From Actinoalloteichus hymeniacidonis (GTDB lineage: Bacteria > Actinomycetota > Actinomycetes > Mycobacteriales > Pseudonocardiaceae), in contig NZ_JACHIS010000001.1 in assembly GCF_014203365.1 (NCBI RefSeq), forward strand, positions 248,001-312,000: DNA of 64,000 nucleotides, written 5' to 3'. Positions 11,671 to 19,984 of the stretch are shown here, one piece after another; within the stretch, counting starts at the first letter, position 1, and the number at the start of each line of letters is the position of its first letter. The notes beneath the pieces are model-generated. The model was not told the origin of the DNA and ran no database searches. It saw only the letters and a list, made by a program, of their open reading frames with translations. Position numbers and translations under genes: made by a program.

Positions 11671-11689
11671 GGGCGACCCTCAGTCGCCC
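11671..11689. terminator. Small convergent hairpin
   Basis: GGGCGAC at 11671-11677 pairs with GTCGCCC at 11683-11689 across a five-base loop, in the 15-bp gap between the stop of the GGDEF-EAL gene and the stop of the opposing GH15 gene (it overlaps the latter). It is a modest 7-bp stem that could serve both transcripts. Confidence 0.4.
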
Positions 11690-13626
11690 AAGCCGCGACC
11701 ATGCCGGTGGGCGTGCCGATGCCTGCTCCGGCCGCGCCGATCGTGGCCGTGCCGACCGAAGCCCTCCAAGGCCAGCAACGCAGCCGAATCGACCATCGCC
11801 AGATGGCTGAAGGCCTGCGGGAAGTTGCCGGTGAAGCGCTGCGTTTCGGCGTCGAACTCCTCCGAGTACAGCCCGACGTCGTTGGCCGAGTCCACCAGCC
11901 GGGTGAACATGGCCAGCGCATCCTCGCGTCGTCCTGCGTGCACCAGCGCGTCCACCAGCCAGAAGGAACACGCGATGAAGGAACCCTCGCTACCGCTGAG
12001 CCCATCGACCGGGGAGATGCCCGGCTCGGTCGAATAGCGGTCCACCAGATCGCCATGGCGCAGCTTGCGATCGATCGCCTCGATCGTGCGCACGATCCGC
12101 TCATCGGTGCCGGGCAGAAACCCCAGCGTGGGCAGAAGCAGGGTCGCGGCGTCCAACTCGGTGCCACCGTAGTACTGGGTGAACGCGCCGACCTGCTCGT
12201 TCCAGCCGTGCTCCAACACCTCGGCGTGCACCTGGTCGCGCAACTCACGCCAGCGCTGCACCGGCCCCGGCAGATCGAACTGCTGAATCGCCCGCACCGC
12301 ACGATCGAAGGCGACCCACACCATCACCCTGGAATGGGTGAAATACCGCTCCGGGCCCCGCACCTCCCACAACCCACGGTCCGGCAGCTGCCAGATGCGT
12401 TCCAGGTCGTGCAGCAGGGCGCGTTGCAGCGCCCAGGACGCCGTCGTCTCGGCGAGACCGCGCTCCCGCGCCAACTGGAGGGCGTCCATCACCTCGCCGT
12501 AGACGTCGAGCTGCCGTTGCCGGAACGCGTCGTTGCCGATGCGGACCGGTTGGGCGCCCTGATAGCCCGTCAGCCACTCCGGGTGCCATTCGAGCAGGTG
12601 CCTGCGGCCGTCGATGCCGTACATGATCTGTAGATCCGCCGGGTCGCCCGCCACCGCCCGCAGCAGCCAGTCCCGCCAGGACTCGGCCTCTGCGGAACAG
12701 CCCAACGAGTCCAACGCCAACAGGGTGAGCGTGGCGTCCCGCAGCCAGCAGTAGCGATAGTCCCAGTTCCGGGCGCCGCCCAATGCCTCCGGCAGCGAGG
12801 TGGTCGGCGCGGCGACGATGCCGCCGCTCGGCGCGTAGATCAGGCCCTTGAGGGTGATCAACGAGCGTCGGACCGCCGTTTCGTGCGGGCCCCGATAAAG
12901 GATTCGGGACGTCCAATCCCGCCAGAATTCCTCGGTGTTGCGCAGGCACTCGCCCGGATCGACCCAGCCGGGCGGGTCCTCGGCAGACCAGGTGTACTGC
13001 ATCACCCACGCGCGGCTCTCGCCCGCTCCGATGGTGAAGATCGCCTCGTGCGCTCGACGGTCGCCGACCGGACGCGGCAACGGCTCGCCGCGCAACACGA
13101 CCGAATCCGGTCCCGCCACCGCGAAGATGCATTCCTCCGAGTCAGGTTCCTGCACGCGGCGTACCCAGGGCACCGAATCGGCGTAGGCGAAGCGCACCAC
13201 CCAGTCGAGCCGCATCTGCACCGAGCCCGAGATGCACTGCACCTTGCGGATCAAGCGCATCGGAAGTTCCTGGTCACCCGGATGCGGTTCCATCGCATCG
13301 ATCAGCCGCACGACGCCGTGCACGGTGTGGAAATCGGTCTCCAACACCATGGTGTCCTCGCGGTATCGCCGCCGAACCTCCTGGACCTCCTCGACCGGCG
13401 CGATCCGCCAATGTCCGGCGCGGTCGTCGGCGAGCAACCGGGAGAAGCACGATGGCGAGTCGAAGTGGGGCACGCACAGCCAGTCGATCGACCCGTCCTT
13501 GCCCACCAGCGCCGCCGTGCGCAGATCGGAGAGCAACGCGTAGTCCTCGATGGGCCCGGGTTGCCCGGCACCGCTGGCCGGTGGCACGCCCGGCGAGGGC
13601 AGGTGTGGCTTCGCGGACAGCCCCAT
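11680..13626 (-). CDS. GH15 glucoamylase/trehalase-like glycoside hydrolase
   Basis: A 648-residue cytoplasmic enzyme of glycoside hydrolase family 15. It has the N-terminal all-beta domain (PIEDYALLSDLRTAALVGKDGSIDWL is the family opening, seen from residue 25) and the (alpha/alpha)6 catalytic domain with GGARNWDYRYCWLRDA and the C-terminal EEFDAETQRFTGNFPQAFSHL block. Mycobacterial proteins of this architecture are trehalases that release glucose; other members are glucoamylases, so the substrate is left open. The extreme C-terminus is unusual: a His/Arg-rich tail (GRHGHDRRGRSRHRHAHRHG) that could bind metal. The ATG start at 13626 is divergent from the sterol-carrier-like gene with only 63 bp between them. 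Confidence 0.9.
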   Translation of the reverse strand: MGLSAKPHLPSPGVPPASGAGQPGPIEDYALLSDLRTAALVGKDGSIDWLCVPHFDSPSCFSRLLADDRAGHWRIAPVEEVQEVRRRYREDTMVLETDFHTVHGVVRLIDAMEPHPGDQELPMRLIRKVQCISGSVQMRLDWVVRFAYADSVPWVRRVQEPDSEECIFAVAGPDSVVLRGEPLPRPVGDRRAHEAIFTIGAGESRAWVMQYTWSAEDPPGWVDPGECLRNTEEFWRDWTSRILYRGPHETAVRRSLITLKGLIYAPSGGIVAAPTTSLPEALGGARNWDYRYCWLRDATLTLLALDSLGCSAEAESWRDWLLRAVAGDPADLQIMYGIDGRRHLLEWHPEWLTGYQGAQPVRIGNDAFRQRQLDVYGEVMDALQLARERGLAETTASWALQRALLHDLERIWQLPDRGLWEVRGPERYFTHSRVMVWVAFDRAVRAIQQFDLPGPVQRWRELRDQVHAEVLEHGWNEQVGAFTQYYGGTELDAATLLLPTLGFLPGTDERIVRTIEAIDRKLRHGDLVDRYSTEPGISPVDGLSGSEGSFIACSFWLVDALVHAGRREDALAMFTRLVDSANDVGLYSEEFDAETQRFTGNFPQAFSHLAMVDSAALLALEGFGRHGHDRRGRSRHRHAHRHGRGLGD

Positions 13627-13689
13627 CGGCCAACCGTAGGCCCGCCGACCCGACTATGCCGGGGAAGCCGCCTGGTTAGGCTGACGTCC

Positions 13690-14070
13690 ATGGCTGGCAC
13701 GCGTCGAGTCGACCCACATGAGCTGGTAGCCGCGGTGACGGCGGTGCGGGAGTGGCTCGTCGCCGACGGCGAGCAACCACCTCGGCCGGTGCTGGCCTCG
13801 GCGGTACGCCTCAGCCTGCGCACCCTGGAGCAGACCGCGCCGGGCCACACCGTGGAGGTGCGGGTGCCGCCCTTCGCCGCCGTGCAGTGTGTCGCGGGAC
13901 CCCGGCACACCCGAGGCACCCCGCCCAACGTCGTGGAGACCGACCCCCGCACCTGGCTCGAACTCGCCACAGGCAGCCTGGCCTGGGCGGATGCGGTGTC
14001 AGCCGGGCGGGTCGATGCCTCCGGTTCGCGCGCCGACATCTCCCACTGGCTCCCGCTGCTGTCGGTCTGA
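13690..14070 (+). CDS. Sterol-carrier-family small protein upstream of purF
   Basis: This 126-residue protein resembles the sterol carrier family proteins found next to purF in many actinobacteria. It begins MAGTRRVDPHELVAAVTAV and has the repeated pattern VEVRVPPFAAVQCV and TDPRTWLELATGSLAWADAV, an SCP-2-like motif in which Trp-Leu-x-Leu lines a hydrophobic pocket. No signal or membrane segment is present. The start ATG 13690 has no strong ribosome site visible; the transcript may be short-leadered. It precedes purF by 189 bp. The biochemical role is unknown, and the link to purine synthesis is only by conserved position. Confidence 0.72.
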   Translation: MAGTRRVDPHELVAAVTAVREWLVADGEQPPRPVLASAVRLSLRTLEQTAPGHTVEVRVPPFAAVQCVAGPRHTRGTPPNVVETDPRTWLELATGSLAWADAVSAGRVDASGSRADISHWLPLLSV

Positions 14071-14259
14071 GGGGCGCGTTCGACGTCGAACACGCGGCGA
14101 CGAGCCCGCCACTCGAATGAGTTCTACGTCACTCGGCGGCCGCACTTAGCCCGAACGGCGCCCCGGCGACGGGGTGCGGAGGCGCGCGACTCATCGGCGA
14201 GATGGCCGCTCGGACTACACTCGGGCGGTATCCCGCCTTCCATCCATAGGGAGATCTCG

Positions 14260-15846
14260 GTGGTCGTCCACCAACCGGCGGCAGCAGCAGACGCCAACGG
14301 CACAGCGAAGGCAACCCCCAACCCCACATCGGTCGACATCGATACGGACGTTCCTCGCGAGGAATGCGGTCTGTTCGGCGTGTGGGCCCCCGGCGAAGAG
14401 GTTGCGAAGATCACCTTCTACGGGATCTACGCTCTGCAACACCGGGGCCAGGAAGCGGCGGGCATCGCCGTCGGCGACGGGCGCAAGGTCGTGGTCTACA
14501 AGGACCTCGGCCTGGTCAGCCAGGTCTTCGACGAGCAGGTGCTCTCCTCGCTTCGAGGGCACGTCGCCGTCGGCCACACCAGATACTCCACGACCGGTTC
14601 CGGTAAGTGGGAGAACGCCCAGCCGATCTTCCGCACCACCGCGACCGGCAGCGGACTGGTGCTCGGCCACAACGGCAACCTGGTGAACACCGCCGAGCTG
14701 TTGGCGCGCTCCGCGGAGCTCGGCATCGTCGGCAACTCCAACGACATGGCGGCCACCACCGACTCCGACCTGGTGTGCGGGCTGCTGGCCCACGCCGCTG
14801 CGGACATGACGATCGAGCAGGCGGCCCTCGACCTGCTCCCCACGGTCCGAGGTGGGTTCTCGCTCGTCTTCTCCGACGAATCGACCCTCTACGCGGCCCG
14901 CGACCCGCAGGGCGTGCGCCCGCTGTGCCTCGGCAGGCTCGAACGCGGTTGGGTCATCGCCAGCGAGACGGCCGCACTGGACATCGTCGGTGCCTCCTTC
15001 GTCCGCGAGATCGAACCGGGCGAGCTGCTGGCCATCGACTCCGATGGCCTGCGCAGCTCGCGTTTCGCCTCGCCCGAGCCCAAGGGCTGCCTGTTCGAGT
15101 ACGTCTACCTGGCTCGTCCGGACACCACCATCTCGGGTCGCTCGGTGCACGCCACCCGCGTCGAGATCGGCCGGAAACTCGCCGAGGAACACCCCGTCGA
15201 GGCCGACCTGGTCATTCCGGTGCCGGAATCGGGCACGCCCGCCGCGATCGGCTACGCCCAGGCCTCCGGCATCCCCTACGGCCAAGGCCTGGTCAAGAAC
15301 TCCTACGTCGGCCGGACCTTCATCCAGCCCTCGCAGACCATCCGCCAGCTGGGCATCCGCCTCAAGCTCAACCCGCTGCGCGACGTGATCCGGGGCAAGC
15401 GCTTGGTCGTCGTGGATGACTCGATCGTGCGGGGCAACACCCAGCGGGCCCTGGTGCGCATGCTGCGGGAGGCAGGCGCGCTGGAGGTGCATGTCCGGAT
15501 CGCCTCGCCGCCCGTGCGGTGGCCGTGCTTCTACGGAATCGACTTCGCCTCGCGGGCAGAACTCATCGCCAACGGCGTCGACATCGACGGGGTACGCCGG
15601 TCGGTGGGCGCGGACACGTTGGGCTACGTGTCGCTGGACAACCTGGTCGCGGCCTCCGAGCAACCCAGGACCCGGTTGTGCGCGGCCTGCTTCGACGGTG
15701 AGTACCCCATTGCCTTGCCCTCGGATGAGATGCTAGGCAAGAACCTGCTCGAAGCCTGGGACACGGATGCCGCAGGCACCTCGGGGCCCGCCGAACCGGT
15801 GGTACCCAGTTCCTACGGGGCGCAGGATGCCGTCGGCCGCCCATAA
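14260..15846 (+). CDS. purF: Amidophosphoribosyltransferase
   Basis: PurF (528 residues) catalyses the first committed step of purine synthesis, transferring glutamine amide nitrogen to PRPP. It carries a propeptide of about 35 residues before the nucleophilic Cys of EECGLFGVWAP; removal of the propeptide exposes this Ntn-type residue. The glutaminase domain shows ALQHRGQEAAGIA and VGHTRYSTTG. The phosphoribosyltransferase domain shows the PRPP loop VVVDDSIVRGNT. A CAACFDGEYP segment near the C-terminus matches the Fe-S ligand region of the Bacillus-type enzyme. The start is GTG 14260. A TACACT -10-like hexamer lies at 14216-14221. purM follows 187 bp downstream. Confidence 0.97.
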   Translation: MVVHQPAAAADANGTAKATPNPTSVDIDTDVPREECGLFGVWAPGEEVAKITFYGIYALQHRGQEAAGIAVGDGRKVVVYKDLGLVSQVFDEQVLSSLRGHVAVGHTRYSTTGSGKWENAQPIFRTTATGSGLVLGHNGNLVNTAELLARSAELGIVGNSNDMAATTDSDLVCGLLAHAAADMTIEQAALDLLPTVRGGFSLVFSDESTLYAARDPQGVRPLCLGRLERGWVIASETAALDIVGASFVREIEPGELLAIDSDGLRSSRFASPEPKGCLFEYVYLARPDTTISGRSVHATRVEIGRKLAEEHPVEADLVIPVPESGTPAAIGYAQASGIPYGQGLVKNSYVGRTFIQPSQTIRQLGIRLKLNPLRDVIRGKRLVVVDDSIVRGNTQRALVRMLREAGALEVHVRIASPPVRWPCFYGIDFASRAELIANGVDIDGVRRSVGADTLGYVSLDNLVAASEQPRTRLCAACFDGEYPIALPSDEMLGKNLLEAWDTDAAGTSGPAEPVVPSSYGAQDAVGRP

Positions 15847-16033
15847 CGGTTTCCTCAACACCTGGTTGGGGCGGCCGCCGTCCGCCGATGGTGCGACAAC
15901 CGTTACGTTGTGGATCTATGCCAGCGCGTAGCGTGGTTGTCGAGGAAGCTGGCAGGGCCCGCCTCGAGGCGGCGCCGGGCCTGACGAGGCCCTTCGATCC
16001 CTCAGATATGTCTTCGGATGACATGGAGCTGTT

Positions 16034-17128
16034 GTGACTGCCCAGACCGAGATGTCAGGTGCCACCTATGCCGCTGCCGGAGTAGACATCTCCGCTGGTG
16101 ACGAGGCGGTTGAGCGACTCAAGCCCTGGGCGGCCAGGGCGACTCGTCCTGAGGTGCTCGGCGGGCTCGGTGGTTTCGCCGGGCTCTTCAAGCTGAAGCT
16201 GGACCGCTGGCGCGAGCCGGTCATCGCGTCCTCGACCGACGGCGTCGGCACCAAGATCGCCATTGCCCAGGCGTTGGACCGGCACGACACGGTGGGCATC
16301 GACCTGGTCGCCATGGTGATGGACGACCTCGTGGTGTGCGGTGCCGAGCCGCTGTTCATGCAGGACTACATCGCGGTCGGCAAGGTCATCCCGGAGCGGA
16401 TCGCCGAGCTGGTCAAGGGCATCTCCGAGGGTTGTGTCCAGGCGGGTTGCGCGTTGCTGGGCGGCGAGACCGCCGAGCACCCCGGCCTGATGGTGCAGGG
16501 CGACTACGACATCTCCGGCACCGGTGTCGGCGTCGTCGAAGCCGATTCCGTGCTCGGCCCCGACCGGGTCCGCCCCGGCGACGTGGTGCTCGCCCTTGGC
16601 TCCTCCGGGCTGCACTCCAACGGATACTCGCTGGCCCGGCACGTCCTCCTGGACATCGCACGGATGCCGTTGTCCGGGCATGTCGAGGAGTTCGGCCGCT
16701 CGCTCGGCGACGAACTGCTCGAACCGACCCGCATCTACGCCAAGGACTGCCTGGCATTGATCGCCGAGACCGACGTGCGGACGCTGTCCCACATCACCGG
16801 TGGCGGTCTGGCCAACAACCTGTCCCGGGTGATCCCCGACGGCCTGACCGCCGTCCTGGATCGGGGAACCTGGACGCCCTCGCCGGTGTTCTCGCTGATC
16901 GCCCAGCGCGGTCGGGTGGCACGTGAGGAGATGGAACGCACCTTCAACATGGGCGTCGGCATGGCCGCAGTGGTCGCCGCCGAGGACACCGACCGCGCAT
17001 TGGCGCTGCTCACCGCCCGCCACGTGCCCGCCTGGGTGCTCGGCGAGGTGGCCCGCTCCGGGGATGTGTCCGCCGACGGCAGCGCAGCCCCGCGCGTGAC
17101 GATGATCGGACAGCACCCGAGGTTCTGA
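16034..17128 (+). CDS. purM: Phosphoribosylformylglycinamidine cyclo-ligase
   Basis: PurM (364 residues) closes FGAM to AIR with ATP in the fifth step of IMP synthesis. It begins TYAAAGVDISAGDEAVERLK and has the conserved STDGVGTKIAIAQ nucleotide region, AMVMDDLVVCGAEPLFMQDY, ALLGGETAEHPG and the later SHITGGGLANNLSRV and TFNMGVGM blocks. The start is GTG 16034. It is co-directional with purF and is followed by a classical hairpin terminator with a T-tract. Confidence 0.97.
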   Translation: MTAQTEMSGATYAAAGVDISAGDEAVERLKPWAARATRPEVLGGLGGFAGLFKLKLDRWREPVIASSTDGVGTKIAIAQALDRHDTVGIDLVAMVMDDLVVCGAEPLFMQDYIAVGKVIPERIAELVKGISEGCVQAGCALLGGETAEHPGLMVQGDYDISGTGVGVVEADSVLGPDRVRPGDVVLALGSSGLHSNGYSLARHVLLDIARMPLSGHVEEFGRSLGDELLEPTRIYAKDCLALIAETDVRTLSHITGGGLANNLSRVIPDGLTAVLDRGTWTPSPVFSLIAQRGRVAREEMERTFNMGVGMAAVVAAEDTDRALALLTARHVPAWVLGEVARSGDVSADGSAAPRVTMIGQHPRF

Positions 17129-17185
17129 CCTCGTTTCGCGCGGCGAGTTGATATTCAGCCGCTGCGCAGGCTTGGGAAAACCATG

Positions 17186-17222
17186 GCGAGACACCGGGAG
17201 CCCTCCCGGTGTCTCGCTTTTC
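17186..17222 (+). terminator. purM: Intrinsic terminator of purM
   Basis: A perfect 14-bp stem, GCGAGACACCGGGA at 17186-17199 and its complement at 17204-17217, closes a four-base loop. It is followed by TTTTTCTCC, a real U-tract and therefore a canonical intrinsic terminator for the plus strand, unusual in this GC-rich window. Confidence 0.9.
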
Positions 17223-17240
17223 TCCATGCTTCTCGCTACT

Positions 17241-17432
17241 TCAGCGCAGCCGGTCGGCTTTGATCGAGGCCAGAAGCGTGCCGAAGGTGCTACGCGTGAC
17301 GGCGAGCGTGCCGCCATCGGGGTTCTTGCTGTCCCGGATGCCGACTAACTCGGGCAGTCGACCGACCTCGACACAATGGCCTTGTGAGAGGCTGCGTTGC
17401 GACTTACGCCAGTTGGTGAAGGACGCTGCCAT
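17241..17432 (-). CDS. DUF397 small protein, partner of the upstream regulator
   Basis: A 63-residue DUF397 protein: SFTNWRKSQRSLSQGHCVEV, then GIRDSKNPDGGTLAVTRSTF, which are the W-x-KS, CVEV and RDSK motifs of the family. Such genes nearly always sit beside an XRE/DUF5753 regulator in Streptomyces and relatives. In the Scr1/Scr2 naming they are treated as toxin-antitoxin-like pairs, and related pairs affect development and antibiotic production (bldB/abaA-type loci). Here its ATG at 17432 lies inside the end of the XRE gene (29-bp overlap), so the two are translationally coupled. Confidence 0.85.
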   Translation of the reverse strand: MAASFTNWRKSQRSLSQGHCVEVGRLPELVGIRDSKNPDGGTLAVTRSTFGTLLASIKADRLR

Positions 17433-18267
17433 CGCCGTTCTCCCATCGCGCGTGCTGCTCCGCTATGAGCTCCCGTGATTGCTCGCTGCTCATAGCCTCG
17501 GCACGCAGAATATCGGCGACTTGGGTGAAATCTGAAACATGTTCCGCGCGGTCGAGGAACACCGTTGCCCGTCGATGTTCCAAGTGCACGATCGGACGAG
17601 CCTTGGAGAATTCGAGCAGCAGGAACGGACCCTCCATTCCGAGATGTGCCTGACCACCAGCCAAGATCCGAATTTCGACGTTCGGGAGATCTGACATGGT
17701 CAGCAGATGTCCCAGCTGCTTCGCCATGACCTGGTGACTGCCTACTTTCCGATGCAACACGGTCTCGTCGATCAAGGCGACGTAGTCCAACGGATCATCG
17801 CGGGTAAGCACCTCGGCCCTGCCAACCCTGAGTAGGGCAAGTGAGTCAATGTGCGCTGGCGGAACCCGAACGGCCGCGAGGACGCCTCGCGCATAGTCAG
17901 GCGTCTGCAGCCAGCCGGGGATGACCAGGCAGGCAACGTCGACCGCCCGAACCGCTTCGCGCTCGAAAGCAATGAGCCTCGAGATCGTTTTCGGTGGCGG
18001 TCCGGCCTCGACTTCCAGCCACTCCTGTTCGTCTGATCGTTCTGCCATCGCGACTAGGGCGTCTCGGCGTTCATCGACTACGCCGAGTGCAGTCAGGATG
18101 GCCGAGACCTGGCTGGGCTTGGGAGCCTTTCGCCCGTTCTCGAACTTGCTCAACTGAGCTGCGGAGATTCCGCAGGCCGTTGCGAGGGCACGTAGGGACA
18201 TCTGCTCTCTGGCTTCGCGGAGTCCGGAACCCAGCAGACGGACACGCGAGGTTCCGACGGTCGGCAT
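17404..18267 (-). CDS. XRE-family regulator with DUF5753 domain (Scr1-like)
   Basis: A 287-residue protein. Residues 10-70 form a helix-turn-helix (REQMSLRALATACGISAAQLSKFENG). The rest is the DUF5753 domain with IPGWLQTPDYARGVL, the DETVLHRKVGS block and the ILAGGQAHLGMEGPFLLLEF block. These DNA-binding proteins pair with DUF397 proteins, and one such gene overlaps its 3' end. The ATG at 18267 faces a divergent small gene at 18384, leaving 116 bp for a shared promoter that the protein may autoregulate. The role in this organism is unknown; developmental or antibiotic regulation is suggested by the family only. Confidence 0.87.
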   Translation of the reverse strand: MPTVGTSRVRLLGSGLREAREQMSLRALATACGISAAQLSKFENGRKAPKPSQVSAILTALGVVDERRDALVAMAERSDEQEWLEVEAGPPPKTISRLIAFEREAVRAVDVACLVIPGWLQTPDYARGVLAAVRVPPAHIDSLALLRVGRAEVLTRDDPLDYVALIDETVLHRKVGSHQVMAKQLGHLLTMSDLPNVEIRILAGGQAHLGMEGPFLLLEFSKARPIVHLEHRRATVFLDRAEHVSDFTQVADILRAEAMSSEQSRELIAEQHARWENGDGSVLHQLA

Positions 18268-18383
18268 GCCGGAAGCCTAGTCACCCGACCTGCACGGAGA
18301 GTCACCCCTTCAGGGAATACCTATTGTTTCCGGATACATATAGCGTTTCCGTAGTCGTCGAGGTGGCGTGAAAGGAACTCAGG

Positions 18384-18824
18384 ATGCATCCGGGGCTGTA
18401 CGTGGGATCTCTTTTCCTGGGATCTGGGTTGGTGCTGGTCAACTGGGTTCGTGCGCTGGCTGGATTCCGCCGGTGGGCTCAGGCCGTACGAGGTCCGCGA
18501 TTGCGGGGGCACTCCCATCGCCGATCGCGGCGTCGAGTTCTCCGACGACTCGAGGTGGTCAGCGGTCGGACACCCGAGCTGATCATCGAACGATGTCAGG
18601 CGGAACTTGTGGCCCGCCATCTTCGGAGCCTTCCCCCGGGCTCCGCGTATGCGGTCCTCGCCCCTCCCCGAGGTGAGGGCCGCCTGTCGGGGAAGGCCGG
18701 TCCGTCACTCTCCCCGGTCTTCCCCGACCACTTTCGATCAATCGCCGATGCTCCGGAGGCCGACGTCGTTCCCCACGGCTTCCGCACGGTGTTGACCGGC
18801 TCCTTGCTCCCACAAGCCGCTTAG
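18384..18824 (+). CDS. Small hypothetical protein divergent from the Scr1-like pair
   Basis: A 146-residue frame starting at ATG 18384 with AAAGGA well placed upstream. The N-terminus has a short hydrophobic segment (LYVGSLFLGSGLVLVNWVRAL) that could be a membrane anchor, followed by a very Arg-rich stretch and a region without recognisable motifs. It ends 8 bp before the next small gene. I do not recognise a family. The good ribosome site and its position opposite the regulator support expression, but composition in the middle is not strongly coding-like, so the second half may be spurious. Confidence 0.45.
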   Translation: MHPGLYVGSLFLGSGLVLVNWVRALAGFRRWAQAVRGPRLRGHSHRRSRRRVLRRLEVVSGRTPELIIERCQAELVARHLRSLPPGSAYAVLAPPRGEGRLSGKAGPSLSPVFPDHFRSIADAPEADVVPHGFRTVLTGSLLPQAA

Positions 18825-18832
18825 GACGTCAG

Positions 18833-19078
18833 ATGGACAATGCGACGCAGCTCTTCTGGGAAGCCATTCGCCCGGCCAAGGGCATGGTCTGGGACCGACA
18901 CGCCGCAGCCGGAGTCCGGCCTGATCCCGGTGTCGCGATCACGGCGTTGTGCGGAGTTCCGCTCGCGATACTCACCCAAGCGGAACGAGCTGGCCGATTG
19001 ATCGACCGTACCTGTCTGACCTGTGCGGATCGGGCGTGGAAACTACGTAATGGCTTCGACTGGCCGCAGGCGCCATGA
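18833..19078 (+). CDS. Small conserved-looking protein with CxxC
   Basis: An 81-residue protein: MDNATQLFWEAIRPAKGMVW, a central ITALCGVPLAILTQAERAG, and an end with CLTCADRAWKL. Three cysteines, two of them as C-x-x-C, and one histidine could make a small zinc site. The start ATG 18833 has AGGAC seven bases upstream, overlapping the stop of the preceding gene, so the two form a mini-operon. I remember similar short proteins close to Scr1/DUF397 loci in Pseudonocardiaceae, but I cannot name a function. Confidence 0.6.
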   Translation: MDNATQLFWEAIRPAKGMVWDRHAAAGVRPDPGVAITALCGVPLAILTQAERAGRLIDRTCLTCADRAWKLRNGFDWPQAP

Positions 19079-19159
19079 CGACTGCGGCCAGTCACATCGG
19101 CAAAGGGCTGCCCGCACCGAATGCGGACAGCCCGGACGTCTACCTTCGCCGGTCGAGCT

Positions 19160-19984
19160 TCAGCGGCGCCGTGGTGCCACCGACTGCAGAACCTCGTCGA
19201 GTTGGGTGGCGAACCGATTCCGGTCGGTCGGCGCCATGGTGAACCAACGCCCGCCGCTCTGGTCGGGTTTGTGTTGCAGCAGGTAACGGCCGTTCACCGT
19301 GTCCAGGATGTCCGCGCGGAACTCCGACTTTCGGGTTCGACCGCTGAGCGGATCGAAACCACGTGCGCTGAACTCCCCGAACCGCAGCCGCTTGGCGGTG
19401 AGCACCGTGGCCAACATGTCCGCATCCGACTGACGGATACCTGCCTGCATGAACGCGGTGCGCGCCGACTCCGGATTGCGACCTGCGGCCTTGCTCGCTT
19501 CCTCGATCTCCGCGGACCCACAGTTGACTGATCGGCCTGGCCCTGGGCGATGCTCGGGTAGTAACGCGGCCGCTGCCCACGGCAGACCGCTGCCACGAAC
19601 TGGTTCAAGATTCAGTTCTCGGTCGTGCGGATGGAGATCTTTGGCACCGTGGTGCGCTGCGAGCACGGCGAACTCCCCGTTGGCCGCGACCACAGCATCG
19701 ATCTCCTCCATCCCACCGAGCTGGATGAACGCCCAGATCGACATGGCGGGTCGCGCCAAGGTCTGGAACGCGCTGACCAAGAACGGATGCAGTTCGCCCC
19801 GTTCCACCAACCCCTTACTCTCCAAACCTTGCCAGGCTTGTCGAAGCAGCTGCCTTCGTTCGTCCTCGGTCTCCCCGAATCCGAGGAACTGGAAGGCAGT
19901 GGGTAAGGCAACCTTGAGCGTGGTGAGAATGCTGTCCACCTCGATGGCGGACAGGCTGATGCGCCCCCGGACGTCCACTGTCAC
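19160..19984 (-). CDS. EspG-family ESX secretion-associated protein (second copy)
   Basis: A 274-residue EspG-like protein, the last gene of a four-gene minus-strand cassette. It shows the family organisation: an N-terminal block (ISLSAIEVDSILTTLKVALP), a middle domain around ELNLEPVRGSGLPWAAAALL and a C-terminal GRYLLQHKPDQSGGRWFTM block with the typical TVNGRYL and DRNRFATQLDEVL ends. The GTG start at 19984 overlaps the stop of the PPE-like gene (GTGA), so chaperone and substrate are made together. It is diverged from the EspG copy at 145-909, suggesting that each copy serves its own neighbour. Confidence 0.75.
   Translation of the reverse strand: MTVDVRGRISLSAIEVDSILTTLKVALPTAFQFLGFGETEDERRQLLRQAWQGLESKGLVERGELHPFLVSAFQTLARPAMSIWAFIQLGGMEEIDAVVAANGEFAVLAAHHGAKDLHPHDRELNLEPVRGSGLPWAAAALLPEHRPGPGRSVNCGSAEIEEASKAAGRNPESARTAFMQAGIRQSDADMLATVLTAKRLRFGEFSARGFDPLSGRTRKSEFRADILDTVNGRYLLQHKPDQSGGRWFTMAPTDRNRFATQLDEVLQSVAPRRR

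Noticed and set aside
14215-15663. Minus-strand frame opposite purF
   Set aside because: Low-complexity shadow of purF, whose identity is certain.
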